From an uncultured Blastococcus sp. (lineage in GTDB: Bacteria > Actinomycetota > Actinomycetes > Mycobacteriales > Geodermatophilaceae): a stretch of 45,040 bases of DNA. Made by a program: the position numbers and the translations under genes. Positions 24,769-34,729 of this stretch are shown piece by piece. Below the pieces are notes generated by a model. It was not told the DNA's origin. It saw only the letters and a program-made list of their open reading frames with translations, and searched no databases. Location of the stretch: assembly GCA_902805535.1 (NCBI GenBank), contig CADCTN010000034.1, forward strand, positions 1-45,040, written 5' to 3'. The first letter of the stretch is position 1, and every line of letters begins with the position of its first letter.

Positions 24769-25452
24769 TCACCGGGAGAGACCCCGGCGGGGCGGCGCGA
24801 AGAGGTCGTCGGCCATGGGCTCGTCGACCGCCTCGATCCGCAGGTCGTGCCCCTTCCCGGGGGTGGGACCGTCGATCTCCTCCGTCAGGACGCAGACCCC
24901 CGTCCCGACATCCAGCCGCACCCGGAACGCCGCGGCACAGGCCGGCGGCACGCGCGCCGGGGAGCCCGCGTACTCAAGGAGGTCGATCCGCCGCGTGTGC
25001 AGCAGCGGGCAGCACCCGCACCGGGGCTCGTAGGAGGGCGCGTCCGAGACGACCGCCTCCCACGCCGACCGGCCGTGATGCGACACCTCGGTCACGGACG
25101 CCGCGTCGACGCCCGCCAGCTCGGCGGGGTCGAGCATGGCGACCCAGTGGTAGTCCTGGTGCATCGGAGCGTCGGTGCCGGAGGCCCACGGGGCCGGGCG
25201 GCTCGCGACGAGTCCGTCCGGACGCAGCACCGGCACCGCGCGGCGCACATCCGGCGGCTCGCGGACGATCTGGACCAGCCCACCGTCGAGCCCCTCCACG
25301 CGCAGGACGTCGGGTCGGCGCAGCCGGGCACGGAGCGCGCCGGTCTTCCTCCGGTCGCCCGGCCACCGCACCGTGAAGCGCAGGGTCGACCAGCGCCACG
25401 GCGACGACCGGGCAAGGGCGGCGAAGGTGTCGGCGGACGGGGTGGGGACCAC
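24769..25452 (-). CDS. Conserved protein of unknown function with Cys cluster
   Basis: A 227-residue protein I do not recognise. It begins with a segment rich in beta-type residues (WRWSTLRFTVRWPGD, VLRVEGLDGGLVQIVREP), contains HHGRSAWEAVVSD and a RCGCCPLLHTRRIDLL Cys/His cluster near 160, and ends EPMADDLF. The layout loosely resembles lipoprotein-sorting (LolA-like) folds, but no signal peptide or lipobox is visible. The GTG 25452 start lies 6 bases after CACACT, a weak leaderless pattern. Four GTCGAC repeats lie just upstream of its promoter. The long ORF extension to 26256 is a shadow. Confidence 0.6.
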   Translation of the reverse strand: MVPTPSADTFAALARSSPWRWSTLRFTVRWPGDRRKTGALRARLRRPDVLRVEGLDGGLVQIVREPPDVRRAVPVLRPDGLVASRPAPWASGTDAPMHQDYHWVAMLDPAELAGVDAASVTEVSHHGRSAWEAVVSDAPSYEPRCGCCPLLHTRRIDLLEYAGSPARVPPACAAAFRVRLDVGTGVCVLTEEIDGPTPGKGHDLRIEAVDEPMADDLFAPPRRGLSR

Positions 25453-25495
25453 GCGGGCAGTGTGCGGGCGCCGCCCGGCGTCGTCGAACGGATTC

Positions 25496-25527
25496 GTCGA
25501 CAGGTCGACAGGTCGACTCGTCGACGA
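25496..25527. repeat. Four GTCGAC hexamers at exact 8-bp spacing
   Basis: GTCGAC begins at 25496, 25504, 25512 and 25520, each followed by two variable bases (AG, AG, TC, GA). The unit is self-complementary. The array lies in the 80-base gap upstream of the unknown gene (start 25452) and just after the DUF2087 regulator stop (25533), about 8 bases upstream of a -35-like TTCGAC. It may be an operator. Confidence 0.7.
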
Positions 25528-25532
25528 CGCCC

Positions 25533-26069
25533 TCAGACGTCGACCCGGCCGCCGCTGCGCCAGTAGACGCCGGCCTCGCGGGTGAGCAGCCCCTCGTCCA
25601 CCAGGTACCGGCGCAGCGCCGCGACGTCGGGGTGCCAGACGGCGAGCAGCGCGTTCACCTCGCGCTCGGGGTACCGCACCCCCGGCTCGAACACCCGCGC
25701 GAGGTGCTCGAGCACCACGCGGCGCTTGCCGTGCTGGGCCGGGATCGAGACCAGCCGGCCGTCGCGGACGAACGCCGACAGCACGGCGTCCTCGGCGGGG
25801 TCGGACGAGAGCGGCTCCGGCGGGGGCGCGGCGTCGGCGGCGGCACGGGCCGCGGCGCCGAACCGGTCGGTGTGCAGCGCGAGGGCGTGACCGTCCCGGC
25901 TCACCAGCCCGGCGCGGGCCAGCCGCCGGGCGGCGAGGGCGACGTCCTTGAGCGGCAGCCCCGCGGCGCCGGCGACGTCCTCGATCGTCCCGGCGCCCAG
26001 CGCCAGCGCCGCGACGACCTTGAGCCGAGCCGGGTCGGCGAGCAGCCCGGCGATCGTCGCGGCGTCCAC
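25533..26069 (-). CDS. ArsR-like HTH regulator with C-terminal DUF2087
   Basis: 178 residues. An N-terminal winged-helix resembling ArsR/Lrp regulators (VDAATIAGLLADPARLKVVAAL, EDVAGAAGLPLKDVALAARRLARAGLV) is followed by an acidic linker and a C-terminal DUF2087 domain (RYPEREVNALLAVWHPDVAALRRYLVDEGLL, YWRSGG). The DUF2087 role is unknown. GTG 26069 is chosen because TACGGT ends 6 bases before it; the ORF-track start at 26168 adds 33 residues of low-complexity sequence. It is divergent from hisN and may regulate the unknown gene downstream. Confidence 0.82.
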   Translation of the reverse strand: MDAATIAGLLADPARLKVVAALALGAGTIEDVAGAAGLPLKDVALAARRLARAGLVSRDGHALALHTDRFGAAARAAADAAPPPEPLSSDPAEDAVLSAFVRDGRLVSIPAQHGKRRVVLEHLARVFEPGVRYPEREVNALLAVWHPDVAALRRYLVDEGLLTREAGVYWRSGGRVDV

Positions 26070-26075
26070 TCCCCG

Positions 26076-26081
26076 ACCGTA
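26076..26081 (-). promoter_or_regulatory. Leaderless -10 element for the DUF2087 regulator
   Basis: TACGGT on the minus strand with a 6-base spacer to GTG 26069. Confidence 0.57.
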
Positions 26082-26199
26082 TCGGCGCATCGGAGGAGGC
26101 GGACGCGAGGAGGTCGGCGGGCACGGTGCGGCGTCGACATCCGGCCGGTCGTGTCGGGCACGGACCACCCGGTTCCGCGGTCTTCGACCGATCCCCGGC

Positions 26200-26205
26200 T
26201 AGGTT
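26200..26205 (+). promoter_or_regulatory. Leaderless -10 element for hisN
   Basis: TAGGTT with an 8-base spacer to ATG 26214. It decides the start over the ORF-track ATG at 25632. Confidence 0.6.
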
Positions 26206-26213
26206 CGGTGTCC

Positions 26214-27017
26214 ATGACGTCGGCGCGGGGCTTTTCCGAGGACATGCGACTGGCACACGTGCTGGCCGACCAGGCCGACTCGATCAGCCTGGAGCGGTTC
26301 AAGGCGCAGGACCTGAAGGTGGACACGAAGCCCGACCTGACCCCGGTCACCGACGCCGACCGGGCGGTCGAGGAGATGCTGCGGATCACGCTGAGCCGCG
26401 CCCGGACCCGGGACGCCGTCACGGGCGAGGAGTTCGGCACGACCGGGCACGGTCCGCGCCGCTGGGTCCTGGACCCCATCGACGGCACGAAGAACTTCGT
26501 CCGCGGCGTCCCGGTCTGGGCGACGCTGATCGCCCTCTTCGACGGCGAGGAGCCGGTGGTCGGCCTGGTCTCCGCGCCGGCGCTCAACCGTCGCTGGTGG
26601 GCGGCCAAGGACGTCGGGGCCTGGACCGGCCGCCGCCTGGAGTCCGCCACCCGCTGCCGTGTCTCGGCGGTCACCGACCTCGGCGACGCCAGCCTGTCCT
26701 ACTCGAGCCTGTCCGGCTGGGAGGAGCGAGGCGTCCTCGACGGCTTCCTCGACCTCACCCGGTCGGTGTGGCGCACCCGCGCCTACGGCGACTTCTGGAG
26801 CTACTGCCTGCTGGCCGAGGGCGCCGTCGACATCGCCTGCGAGCCCGAGGTGTCGGTGTGGGACCTCGCCGCCCTCGACGTCATCGTGCGGGAGGCCGGC
26901 GGCCGGTTCACCGACCTCACCGGCGCGCCGGGGCCGACGGGCGGCCACGCGATCGCCACGAACGGCGCGCTGCACGACGCGGCGCTGGCCCACGTCCGGC
27001 TGCCCGACCCCGGCTGA
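26214..27017 (+). CDS. hisN: Histidinol-phosphatase of the inositol-monophosphatase family
   Basis: Removes phosphate from histidinol phosphate in histidine synthesis. 267 residues. The metal-binding signature is GEEFG near residue 69 and WVLDPIDGTKNFVRG near 84; the C-terminal motif is VSVWDLAALDVIVREAGG near 214. The form DGTKNFVRGVPVWATLIAL is that of actinobacterial HisN rather than SuhB. The ATG follows a leaderless promoter. No other his gene is in the window. Confidence 0.9.
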   Translation: MTSARGFSEDMRLAHVLADQADSISLERFKAQDLKVDTKPDLTPVTDADRAVEEMLRITLSRARTRDAVTGEEFGTTGHGPRRWVLDPIDGTKNFVRGVPVWATLIALFDGEEPVVGLVSAPALNRRWWAAKDVGAWTGRRLESATRCRVSAVTDLGDASLSYSSLSGWEERGVLDGFLDLTRSVWRTRAYGDFWSYCLLAEGAVDIACEPEVSVWDLAALDVIVREAGGRFTDLTGAPGPTGGHAIATNGALHDAALAHVRLPDPG

Positions 27018-27038
27018 CTGCCAGGATCGGGCCGGTCA

Positions 27039-27230
27039 TCACACCGCCGGGCCGGTCCCGCTCCCGCCGTCGCGGCGCCCGCCCTGGATCCGGCGGCGCA
27101 CGCCGTCGATCCGCGCCCGGGTCCTGGGGTCGTCCGCCAGCTGCTGAGCCTTCTCCGTGGCCTTGCGGACCGCCTGCTTGCCCTGGGGGCTGTTCGCGAA
27201 CCGGACGACCTTGTCGAACAACGACACCAT
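27039..27230 (-). CDS. Small basic helical protein of unknown function
   Basis: A 63-residue soluble protein, MVSLFDKVVRFANSPQGKQAVRK..., rich in Lys, Arg and Ala, with a helical N-terminal 45 residues and a Gly-rich tail (GGRRDGGSGTG). No domain recognised. The pattern FANSPQGKQ...ADDPRTRARI recurs in short conserved actinobacterial proteins. The start is ATG 27230 with an AGGGGG stretch 8 bases upstream; the next codon is also a possible GTG. It converges on hisN and lies after xylB. Confidence 0.6.
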   Translation of the reverse strand: MVSLFDKVVRFANSPQGKQAVRKATEKAQQLADDPRTRARIDGVRRRIQGGRRDGGSGTGPAV

Positions 27231-27275
27231 GGGGTCGTCCCCCTCTCCTCGGGAGCCGTGGGCAGGCCCCGCTGG

Positions 27276-28706
27276 TCAGGCCAACGGTCCCGGGACCGGC
27301 CCCGTTCCCCCGGGTCGCAGCAGGCCCGCCGACCACCGGTGCCGGGCCGCGGCCAGGCCGTCGTCCGGCCGTGGTTCGAGCAACGCGCCGTCCTCTCGCC
27401 GCGGGGCGACGGCCACGTCCACTCCCCGGCCGGCGAGCACGGCGGCCCCCACCGCCGAGGCGCTGCGCAGACCGAGCGGGCGGACCGCACGGCCGAGCAC
27501 GTCGGCCAGGAGCTGCACGACGACCCCGGACCTCGCGGCTCCTCCGGTCAGCAGCACCGGGTCGTCGTCGGGGACGTCGACCAGGTCGAACGCCGCCCGC
27601 ACCGCGAAGGCCACGCCCTCCAGGGCGGCACGGGCCAGGTGGGCGCGCGTCGTGCCCGCGTGCAGCCCGGTCCAGCTCCCGCGGTCCTCCGGCCCGGCGA
27701 CTCCTCCGCGCTCGCCGCTGAGGAAGGGCCGGAAGACGACGCCGCCCGCGCCCGCGGGGACCCCGGCGGCGGCCGCGACGAACTCCGCCCACGACAGGCC
27801 GAGGACGTCGCACACCCACTCCCAGGCCGAGCCGCCGTTCTGCAGGGCCGCCATCGCGTACCACCCGCCGGTGGTGTCGGCGTAGGTGTGCACGACGGGG
27901 TCGGTCCCCGCCCGGGGGCGGTGGCCCGGCCGCAGCAGCTGGGCACCGGTCCCCAGGTTGACCTGCGCCCCCGAGGTGGCCCCCGAGGCCAGGAGCGCCA
28001 GCGGCGTGTCCGCGCCGCCCACGACGACGGGCACCTCGCCGAGCGGCAGACGGGCGACGCCGGCCACCTCGGCCGAGGGCCGCACGGCCGGCAGGAGCTC
28101 CCGCCGGATGCCGGCCGCACGGCAGGCCGCCCGCGACCAGCCGTCGGCGACGACGTCCCAGAGCAGGGTCGCGGAGGCGTCGCTGCGGTCGGTCACCGCC
28201 GGGTCGGCTCCGGGCAGCAGGGTGGCCCGCAGCGCGTCCTTGGGCAGCAGCACCGTCGCGGCACCGGCCACCGTCGCCGGATCGTGCCGCGCCAGCCAGG
28301 CGAGCAGCGGGCCGGTCATCCCGGGCACCAGCGGGTTGGCCAGCACCGCGCGGTCGTCCGGGGCCAGCGCCCGCCACCGCGACAGCTCGCCGACGGCCCG
28401 CCGGTCGGGCCAGAGCAGGGCCGGCCCGACCGCCACGCCGGCCCCGTCGACCAGCACGGCCCCGTGCATCTGACCGGAGAGGCCCAGCGCGCGGACCCGG
28501 GCGCCGGCCAGGTGGGGGGCGATCTCGGCGAGCGTGTCGTCCAGCGCCGACCGCCAGGTCGCCACGTCGATCTCGGCCCGCCCCGGGGCCGGCCGGTCGT
28601 AGGCGTAGGCGCGCTCGGCCTGGGCCAGCACGCCGCCGTCGGGGTCCAGGGCGACCAGCTTGAGCCCGGAGGTGCCGAGGTCGGCACCGAGCAGCACGTC
28701 GGGCAC
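27276..28706 (-). CDS. xylB: Xylulokinase (FGGY family)
   Basis: Phosphorylates D-xylulose at O5 with ATP. 476 residues. The N-terminal ADLGTSGLKLVALDPDG phosphate loop, LSGQMHGAVL near residue 77 (substrate-site QMHG is specific to xylulokinases), and a C-terminal LLTGGAARSGVVVQLLADVLG adenosine loop near 390 are present. Neither xylose isomerase nor a sugar transporter is adjacent. It is the third gene of an AKR-xdhC-xylB run, starting 8 bases after the xdhC stop. Its GTG lacks a strong ribosome site, suggesting coupling. Confidence 0.92.
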   Translation of the reverse strand: MPDVLLGADLGTSGLKLVALDPDGGVLAQAERAYAYDRPAPGRAEIDVATWRSALDDTLAEIAPHLAGARVRALGLSGQMHGAVLVDGAGVAVGPALLWPDRRAVGELSRWRALAPDDRAVLANPLVPGMTGPLLAWLARHDPATVAGAATVLLPKDALRATLLPGADPAVTDRSDASATLLWDVVADGWSRAACRAAGIRRELLPAVRPSAEVAGVARLPLGEVPVVVGGADTPLALLASGATSGAQVNLGTGAQLLRPGHRPRAGTDPVVHTYADTTGGWYAMAALQNGGSAWEWVCDVLGLSWAEFVAAAAGVPAGAGGVVFRPFLSGERGGVAGPEDRGSWTGLHAGTTRAHLARAALEGVAFAVRAAFDLVDVPDDDPVLLTGGAARSGVVVQLLADVLGRAVRPLGLRSASAVGAAVLAGRGVDVAVAPRREDGALLEPRPDDGLAAARHRWSAGLLRPGGTGPVPGPLA

Positions 28707-28714
28707 GGGCGTCG

Positions 28715-29188
28715 TCAGCCGCTGTGGGAGAAGCCGCCGCTGCGGCCGTTGCGGTCGGCCAGCAGCCCGGCCAGCGTGGAGACGGCGATCTCCGCCGGTT
28801 GCCGGGAGCCGATGTCCAGCCCGATCGGCCGGTGCACCCGCGCGACGTCCTCCGGCGGCACGCCGAGGGCGGTCAGCGCGGCGACGTGCGGGCCCTCGTG
28901 CCGGGGATTGCCCAGGACGCCGATCCAGCGCGCGGGGCGGGCCAGGGCGTCGCGCAGCAGCTCACCCAGCTCCTCGCGGTGGTGGTCGGTGACGACGACG
29001 TCCGCGCCGCCGCCGGCGAGCTCGTCCTCGATCTCGGGAAAGCTGCGGGCCGCGCGGTCGGCCGGCCCGTCGCCGGTGGGCTCCCCCGGCTCGATCAGCA
29101 CCGTCCGGAAGCCGAGCTCGGCACCCCACCGCACCAGCACGTCGGCCACCGGGGAGGCGAACACCGCGACCAGCAGGCGCTCGGTCAT
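28715..29188 (-). CDS. XdhC-family Rossmann-domain protein (C-terminal domain only)
   Basis: A 157-residue protein with the C-terminal Rossmann domain of XdhC/CoxF, the factors that sulfurate and insert molybdenum cofactor into xanthine and CO dehydrogenases. [37 protein letters not shown] and [19 protein letters not shown] are characteristic. The N-terminal XdhC domain is absent, and no molybdenum hydroxylase lies nearby, so its partner is unclear. ATG 29188 overlaps the aldo-keto reductase stop (ATGA). Confidence 0.85.
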   Translation of the reverse strand: MTERLLVAVFASPVADVLVRWGAELGFRTVLIEPGEPTGDGPADRAARSFPEIEDELAGGGADVVVTDHHREELGELLRDALARPARWIGVLGNPRHEGPHVAALTALGVPPEDVARVHRPIGLDIGSRQPAEIAVSTLAGLLADRNGRSGGFSHSG

Positions 29189-30213
29189 GCCGTCTTCTCG
29201 GGGCTGTCGCCGTAGGTGTAGCCGGTGTCGGCGTACCGGCCGCCCACCGCGACCCCTGGCGGCGCGATGGCGTCCAGCCGGGCGAGGTCGTCGGGAGTGA
29301 GCTCGACGGCGACCCCGCCCACGTTCTCCTCGAGGTGGGCGCGCCGCTTGGTGCCGGGGATGGGGACGACGTCCTCCCCCTGGGCCAGCACCCAGGCCAG
29401 GGCGAGCTGACCGGGCGACGCACCCTTCTCGACGGCCAGCTCGCGCACGGCCTCGACCAGCCGCAGGTTTGCCTCGAACGCCTCGCCCTGGAAGCGCGGG
29501 TGGGTGCGGCGCCAGTCGTCGTCGTCGAAGTCGGCCGGGCTCGTGATGGCCCCGGTCAGGAAGCCCCGGCCCAGCGGGCTGAACGGGACGATGCCGACCC
29601 CGTGCTCGCGGGCGACCTCCAGCACGGTGCTCTCACCACCCCGGCCGACCTCCAGGTCCCGGGTCCACAGCGACCACTCGCTCTGCAGCGCCGCGACGGG
29701 GTGGACCGCGACCGCGCGCCGGATCGACGCCGCGCTGGCCTCGGAGAGCCCCAGGTACCGGACCTTGCCCTGCTGCACCAGCTCGGCCATCGCTCCGACG
29801 GTGTCCTCGATGGGGACCTTCGGGTCGACGCGGTGCTGGTAGTACAGGTCGATGGCGTCGACCCCGAGCCGGCGCAGGCTCGCCTCGGCACGGGCCCGCA
29901 CGTTCTCCGGCCGGCCGTCGATGACCATGCCCGCGCCGGTGTCGTGGGTCAGCGAGAACTTGGTCGCCAGCGCCACCTCGTCCCGGCGTCCGGCGATCGC
30001 CTCCCCGACCAGCTCCTCGTTGTGGCCCTCGCCGTAGACGTCGGAGGTGTCGAGGAAGGTGACGCCGAGATCGAGCGCGCGATGGATGGCCGCGATCGAC
30101 TCCTGCCGGTCGGCCGCGCCGTACATCTGGCTCATGCCCATGCAACCGAGACCGACCGAGGAGACGGTCAGGCCGTTCCGGCCCAGCGTGCGGGTCCCGA
30201 CGGGTGAAGTCAT
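29185..30213 (-). CDS. Aldo/keto reductase
   Basis: A 342-residue NADPH-dependent aldo/keto reductase. [13 protein letters not shown] near residue 20, [19 protein letters not shown] near 53 (catalytic Asp/Tyr), TKFS (Lys), the [10 protein letters not shown] His segment near 120, and [17 protein letters not shown] near 285 define the family; it is closest in style to the YakC/AKR13 group. ATG 30213 is preferred, and ATG 30222 is also possible. It heads the operon with xdhC and xylB, so it may reduce a sugar or its aldehyde. Confidence 0.9.
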   Translation of the reverse strand: MTSPVGTRTLGRNGLTVSSVGLGCMGMSQMYGAADRQESIAAIHRALDLGVTFLDTSDVYGEGHNEELVGEAIAGRRDEVALATKFSLTHDTGAGMVIDGRPENVRARAEASLRRLGVDAIDLYYQHRVDPKVPIEDTVGAMAELVQQGKVRYLGLSEASAASIRRAVAVHPVAALQSEWSLWTRDLEVGRGGESTVLEVAREHGVGIVPFSPLGRGFLTGAITSPADFDDDDWRRTHPRFQGEAFEANLRLVEAVRELAVEKGASPGQLALAWVLAQGEDVVPIPGTKRRAHLEENVGGVAVELTPDDLARLDAIAPPGVAVGGRYADTGYTYGDSPEKTA

Positions 30214-30390
30214 GCCCCGCATCCTCACCCCCGCGGTCAGCCGCCCGCCAGCGCATGGCCACCGCACTCCCGGCCGAGGAGCCGGCAGGTACCGATCCGC
30301 GCCCGCGCCGCTTCTCGTGGGATGGTGCTGTCGGGGCGGGCGACCACGCCGCTGCGGAGGAGTCGCGACCGCCCCGGAGGAGGTAGGACC

Positions 30391-31781
<1,391 letters not shown>

Positions 31782-31785
<4 letters not shown>

Positions 31786-32927
31786 CGTCCCCCGGTGGGT
31801 TCAACACCCGCGCCATCCACGCCGGGCAGGAGCCCGACCCCGCCACCGGCGCGGTCATCCCGCCGCTGCACCTGACGACGACCTACAAGCAGGACGGCGT
31901 CGGCGGCCTGCGGGGCGGCTACGAGTACAGCCGCAGCGCCAACCCCACCCGCACGGCCCTCCAGGAGGCGCTGGCCGCCCTCGAGCACGGCACCAGGGGC
32001 ATGGCGTTCGCCTCCGGCCTGGCCGCCGAGGACACGGTGCTGCGCACGGTCTGCGAGCCGGGCTCGCACATCGTGCTGGGCGGGGACGCCTACGGCGGCA
32101 CGTTCCGGCTGATCTCGGGGGTGGCCTCGCGGTGGGGGGTCGAGCACACACCGGCCGACCTCAACGACCTCGACGCCCTGCGCTCGGTCCTGCGGCCGAC
32201 GACCCGCATCATCTGGTGCGAGACGCCGACGAATCCGATGCTCAACATCGCCGACATCGCCCGGCTGGCCGAGCTCGCGCACGAGCACGGCGCGCTGCTC
32301 GTCGTCGACAACACGTTCGCGTCGCCCTACCTGCAGCAGCCGCTCACCCTCGGCGCGGACGTCGTCGTCCACTCCACGACGAAGTACCTCGGCGGGCACT
32401 CCGACGTGGTCGGCGGCGCCCTGGTGACGACGGACGCGGAGCTCGGTGAGCGGCTGGCGTACCACCAGAACGCGATGGGGGCCGTCGCCGGACCGTTCGA
32501 CGCGTGGCTGGTGCTGCGCGGCATCAAGACCCTCGGCGTGCGGATGGACCGGCACCAGGCCAACGCCGCCCGGATCGCGGAGTTCCTCCTGGACCACCCC
32601 GACGTCGGCACCGTCCGCTACCCGGGCCTGCCCGACCACCCCGGTCACGAGATCGCCGCGCGGCAGATGTCGGGCTTCGGCGGCATGCTGTCCTTCCGCC
32701 TGACCGGCGGCGAGGAGCAGGCGCTGAAGGTCTGCGAGCGGGCGCGGCTGTTCACCCTCGCCGAGTCGCTGGGCGGCGTGGAGTCCCTGATCGAGCACCC
32801 GGGCCGGATGACCCACGCCAGCGCCGCCGGATCGCCGCTGGAGGTGCCCAGCGACCTGGTGCGCCTCTCGGTCGGCATCGAGGACGTCGACGACCTGCTC
32901 GCCGACCTCGAGCAGGCGATGGGCTGA
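31782..32927 (+). CDS. metB: Cystathionine gamma-synthase/lyase (PLP)
   Basis: A 381-residue Cys/Met-metabolism PLP enzyme. [40 protein letters not shown] and the PLP-Lys motif [16 protein letters not shown] near residue 200 are all typical; SRSANPTR and QTPLxLGAD-like segments favour MetB. It is translationally coupled to cbs. Together the two can interconvert homocysteine and cysteine through cystathionine; gamma-synthase versus gamma-lyase activity cannot be settled from the sequence alone. Confidence 0.94.
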
Positions 32928-32984
32928 GCCGCTGCGTCGCGCCTGCGCGGGAGCCTCCGGCCCCCACTCGGCACGACCTGGCAA

Positions 32985-33755
32985 TCACTTGGGGAGAGTC
33001 AGGATCCTGGGGCCGGCCTCGGTCACCGCGACGGTGTGCTCGGCGTGGGCGGCGCGGCTGCCGTCCGCGCTGCGCAGCGTCCAGCCGTCGGCGTCGACGC
33101 GGTAGTCGTCGGCCCCACCGGCCAGGAACCACGGCTCGATGGCGATCACCAGCCCGGAGCGCAGCGGCACGCCCCGGCCCGCGCGCCCCTCGTTGGGCAC
33201 GCTCGGCGCCTCGTGCATCGCCCGGCCGATCCCGTGCCCGCCCTGGTCGGTGTTGATGCCGCAGCCGCCGGCCCGGCCCACCGCGCCGATGGCAGCGGAG
33301 ATGTCACCGATGCGGTTGCCCACGACGGCCGCCGCGATGCCGGCTGCCAGCGCCCGCTCCGTGGTCGCCACGAGCGCCAGGTCCGCCGCCCGCGGCGTGC
33401 CCACCGGGAAGGTGGTCGCCGCGTCCCCCACCCAGCCGTCGAGGGTGGCGCCGGCATCGACGCTCAGCAGGTCGCCGTCATCGAGCACGTCGGGGGTCGG
33501 GATGCCGTGCAGGGCGACGTCGTTGACCGACAGGCACAGGACGCCCGGGAAGGGGGGTGTGGTGGCCAGCGGGGCGTACCCGAGGAAGGGCGAGTCGGCG
33601 CCGGCGTCGGCCAGGACGTCGCGCGCCACCGCGTCCAGCTGCGACAGCCGGACGCCCGGTGCCGCGGCCGCCCGGACGGCGGCGAGCATGTCCGCGACGA
33701 CGGCGCCCGCGGCCCGCATCGCGTCGAGCTCGCCGGGTGTCCGCAGTTCGATCAT
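32985..33755 (-). CDS. map: Type I methionine aminopeptidase
   Basis: Removes the N-terminal Met from nascent proteins. A 256-residue metallopeptidase without an N-terminal extension. Metal ligands are visible: SVDAGATLDGWVGDAATTF (two Asp), GGHGIGRAMHEAP (His), IAIEPW (Glu) and HAEHTVAV (Glu); the substrate-site His is in VALHGIPT. ATG 33755 is preceded by GGAAGG. It is divergent from a small XRE regulator across a 45-base gap holding two tandem operator-like repeats, so its expression is probably controlled by that regulator. Confidence 0.95.
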   Translation of the reverse strand: MIELRTPGELDAMRAAGAVVADMLAAVRAAAAPGVRLSQLDAVARDVLADAGADSPFLGYAPLATTPPFPGVLCLSVNDVALHGIPTPDVLDDGDLLSVDAGATLDGWVGDAATTFPVGTPRAADLALVATTERALAAGIAAAVVGNRIGDISAAIGAVGRAGGCGINTDQGGHGIGRAMHEAPSVPNEGRAGRGVPLRSGLVIAIEPWFLAGGADDYRVDADGWTLRSADGSRAAHAEHTVAVTEAGPRILTLPK

Positions 33756-33766
33756 GTCGTCGCCTT

Positions 33767-33794
33767 CCGGTATGAGTATCCCGGTATTAGTATC
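33767..33794. promoter_or_regulatory. Tandem 14-bp operator-like repeats between map and xre
   Basis: CCGGTATGAGTATC (33767-33780) and CCGGTATTAGTATC (33781-33794) abut and differ at one base. They fill most of the 45-base divergent gap. The second copy contains TAGTAT (33788-33793), the -10 of the XRE gene, 7 bases before ATG 33801. The first, read on the minus strand, gives GATACT, a plausible -10 for map. Their position over both promoters suggests binding by the XRE protein. Confidence 0.65.
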
Positions 33795-33800
33795 ACGCCC

Positions 33801-34070
33801 ATGGTCCGACCACCGCTGACAGCTGCCGAGCGCGACCGGGGCCGGCGCCTGGGCGCCCTGCTCCGTGCCGCCCGCGGGGACCGGAGCCCGGCCGACGTCG
33901 CCGCCGCCTCCGGCGTGAGCCAGGAGGCGCTGCGGAAGATCGAGACCGGCCGCGTGCCCACGCCCGCGTTCTTCACGGTCGCCGCGCTCGCCGGTGCGCT
34001 GGACGTGCCGCTGGACCGCCTGCTCGCCGGCTCCGCCCCGTCGGCCGGCGAGACCGCGCGCACCGCCTGA
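33801..34070 (+). CDS. Small XRE-family helix-turn-helix regulator
   Basis: An 89-residue protein that is almost entirely one lambda-repressor-like HTH: RLGALLRAARGDRSPADVAAASGVSQEALRKIETGRVPTP with recognition helix SQEALRKIE near residues 45-53, then AALAGALDVPLDRLLAG. No ligand or toxin domain. ATG 33801 follows TAGTAT by 7 bases, so the message is leaderless; the ORF-track start at 33036 is antisense to map and is not used. It probably represses itself and map through the tandem repeats in the shared gap. Confidence 0.87.
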   Translation: MVRPPLTAAERDRGRRLGALLRAARGDRSPADVAAASGVSQEALRKIETGRVPTPAFFTVAALAGALDVPLDRLLAGSAPSAGETARTA

Positions 34071-34145
34071 GGGTCGCAACCGGCGAACGCATGCACCGCG
34101 CCGCGGTCGTACCCGGCGGACGGCCCGACCCAGGAGGATCCGAGC

Positions 34146-34655
34146 GTGAGCAGCACCGACGACACCCGCGACCCGACCGCCCTCGAGCAGGAGCGCGCCC
34201 GCATCCGCGACGCATACCTGAAGCCGACCGGTGAGCGCCCCGCCTCGACCGCTCGGGGCCTGCACCACACGGCGCTGATCAGCTCCGACGTCGAGCGGAC
34301 CGTCCGCTTCTACCAGGACGTCCTCGGCTTCCCGCTGACCGAGCTCATCGAGAACCGGGACTACCCCGGCTCCTCGCACTTCTTCTTCGACATCGGCAAC
34401 GGCAACCTGCTGGCGTTCTTCGACTTCCCCGGCCTGGACGTCGGCCCGTACGCCGAGGTGCTCGGCGGGCTGCACCACATGGCGATCAGCGTCGACCCCG
34501 AGCGCTGGGAGAAGCTCGTCGAGCGGCTCGCCGAGGCGGGCGTCGAGCACGAGGTGCACAGCGGCGTCTCGGTCTACTTCCGCGACCCCGACGGGGCGCG
34601 CATCGAGCTGATCGCCGACCCGCTCGGCGAGATGTACGGCCAGCACGTCCTGTAG
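34146..34655 (+). CDS. VOC (glyoxalase/bleomycin-resistance fold) family protein
   Basis: A 169-residue vicinal-oxygen-chelate protein. The N-terminal 35 residues are charged (DPTALEQERARIRDAYLKPTG). The first betaalphabetabetabeta module has LHHTALISSDVERTVRFYQDVLGFPL, and the second has LHHMAISVDPERWEKLVERLAEAGV with a terminal RIELIADP. Possible metal ligands are the His residues of the two LHH motifs and the Glu of RIELI. The substrate is unknown; it may be a glyoxalase-like lyase or a ring-cleaving dioxygenase relative. GTG 34146 has AGGAGG 8 bases upstream. Confidence 0.87.
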   Translation: MSSTDDTRDPTALEQERARIRDAYLKPTGERPASTARGLHHTALISSDVERTVRFYQDVLGFPLTELIENRDYPGSSHFFFDIGNGNLLAFFDFPGLDVGPYAEVLGGLHHMAISVDPERWEKLVERLAEAGVEHEVHSGVSVYFRDPDGARIELIADPLGEMYGQHVL

Positions 34656-34693
34656 GGCCGCGCACCGCGTCGCTGTCGTCGCACAGCACGGAA

Positions 34694-34723
34694 AAGGCCC
34701 GGCCACCGAGGTGACCGGGCCTT
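34694..34723 (-). terminator. Terminator hairpin after initiator tRNA (copy 1)
   Basis: A 14-bp stem with one mismatch (34694-34707 with 34710-34723), followed on the minus strand by TTTTCC. It lies 7 bases beyond the tRNA 3' end and can also serve the convergent VOC gene. Confidence 0.7.
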
Positions 34724-34729
34724 CCGTCG

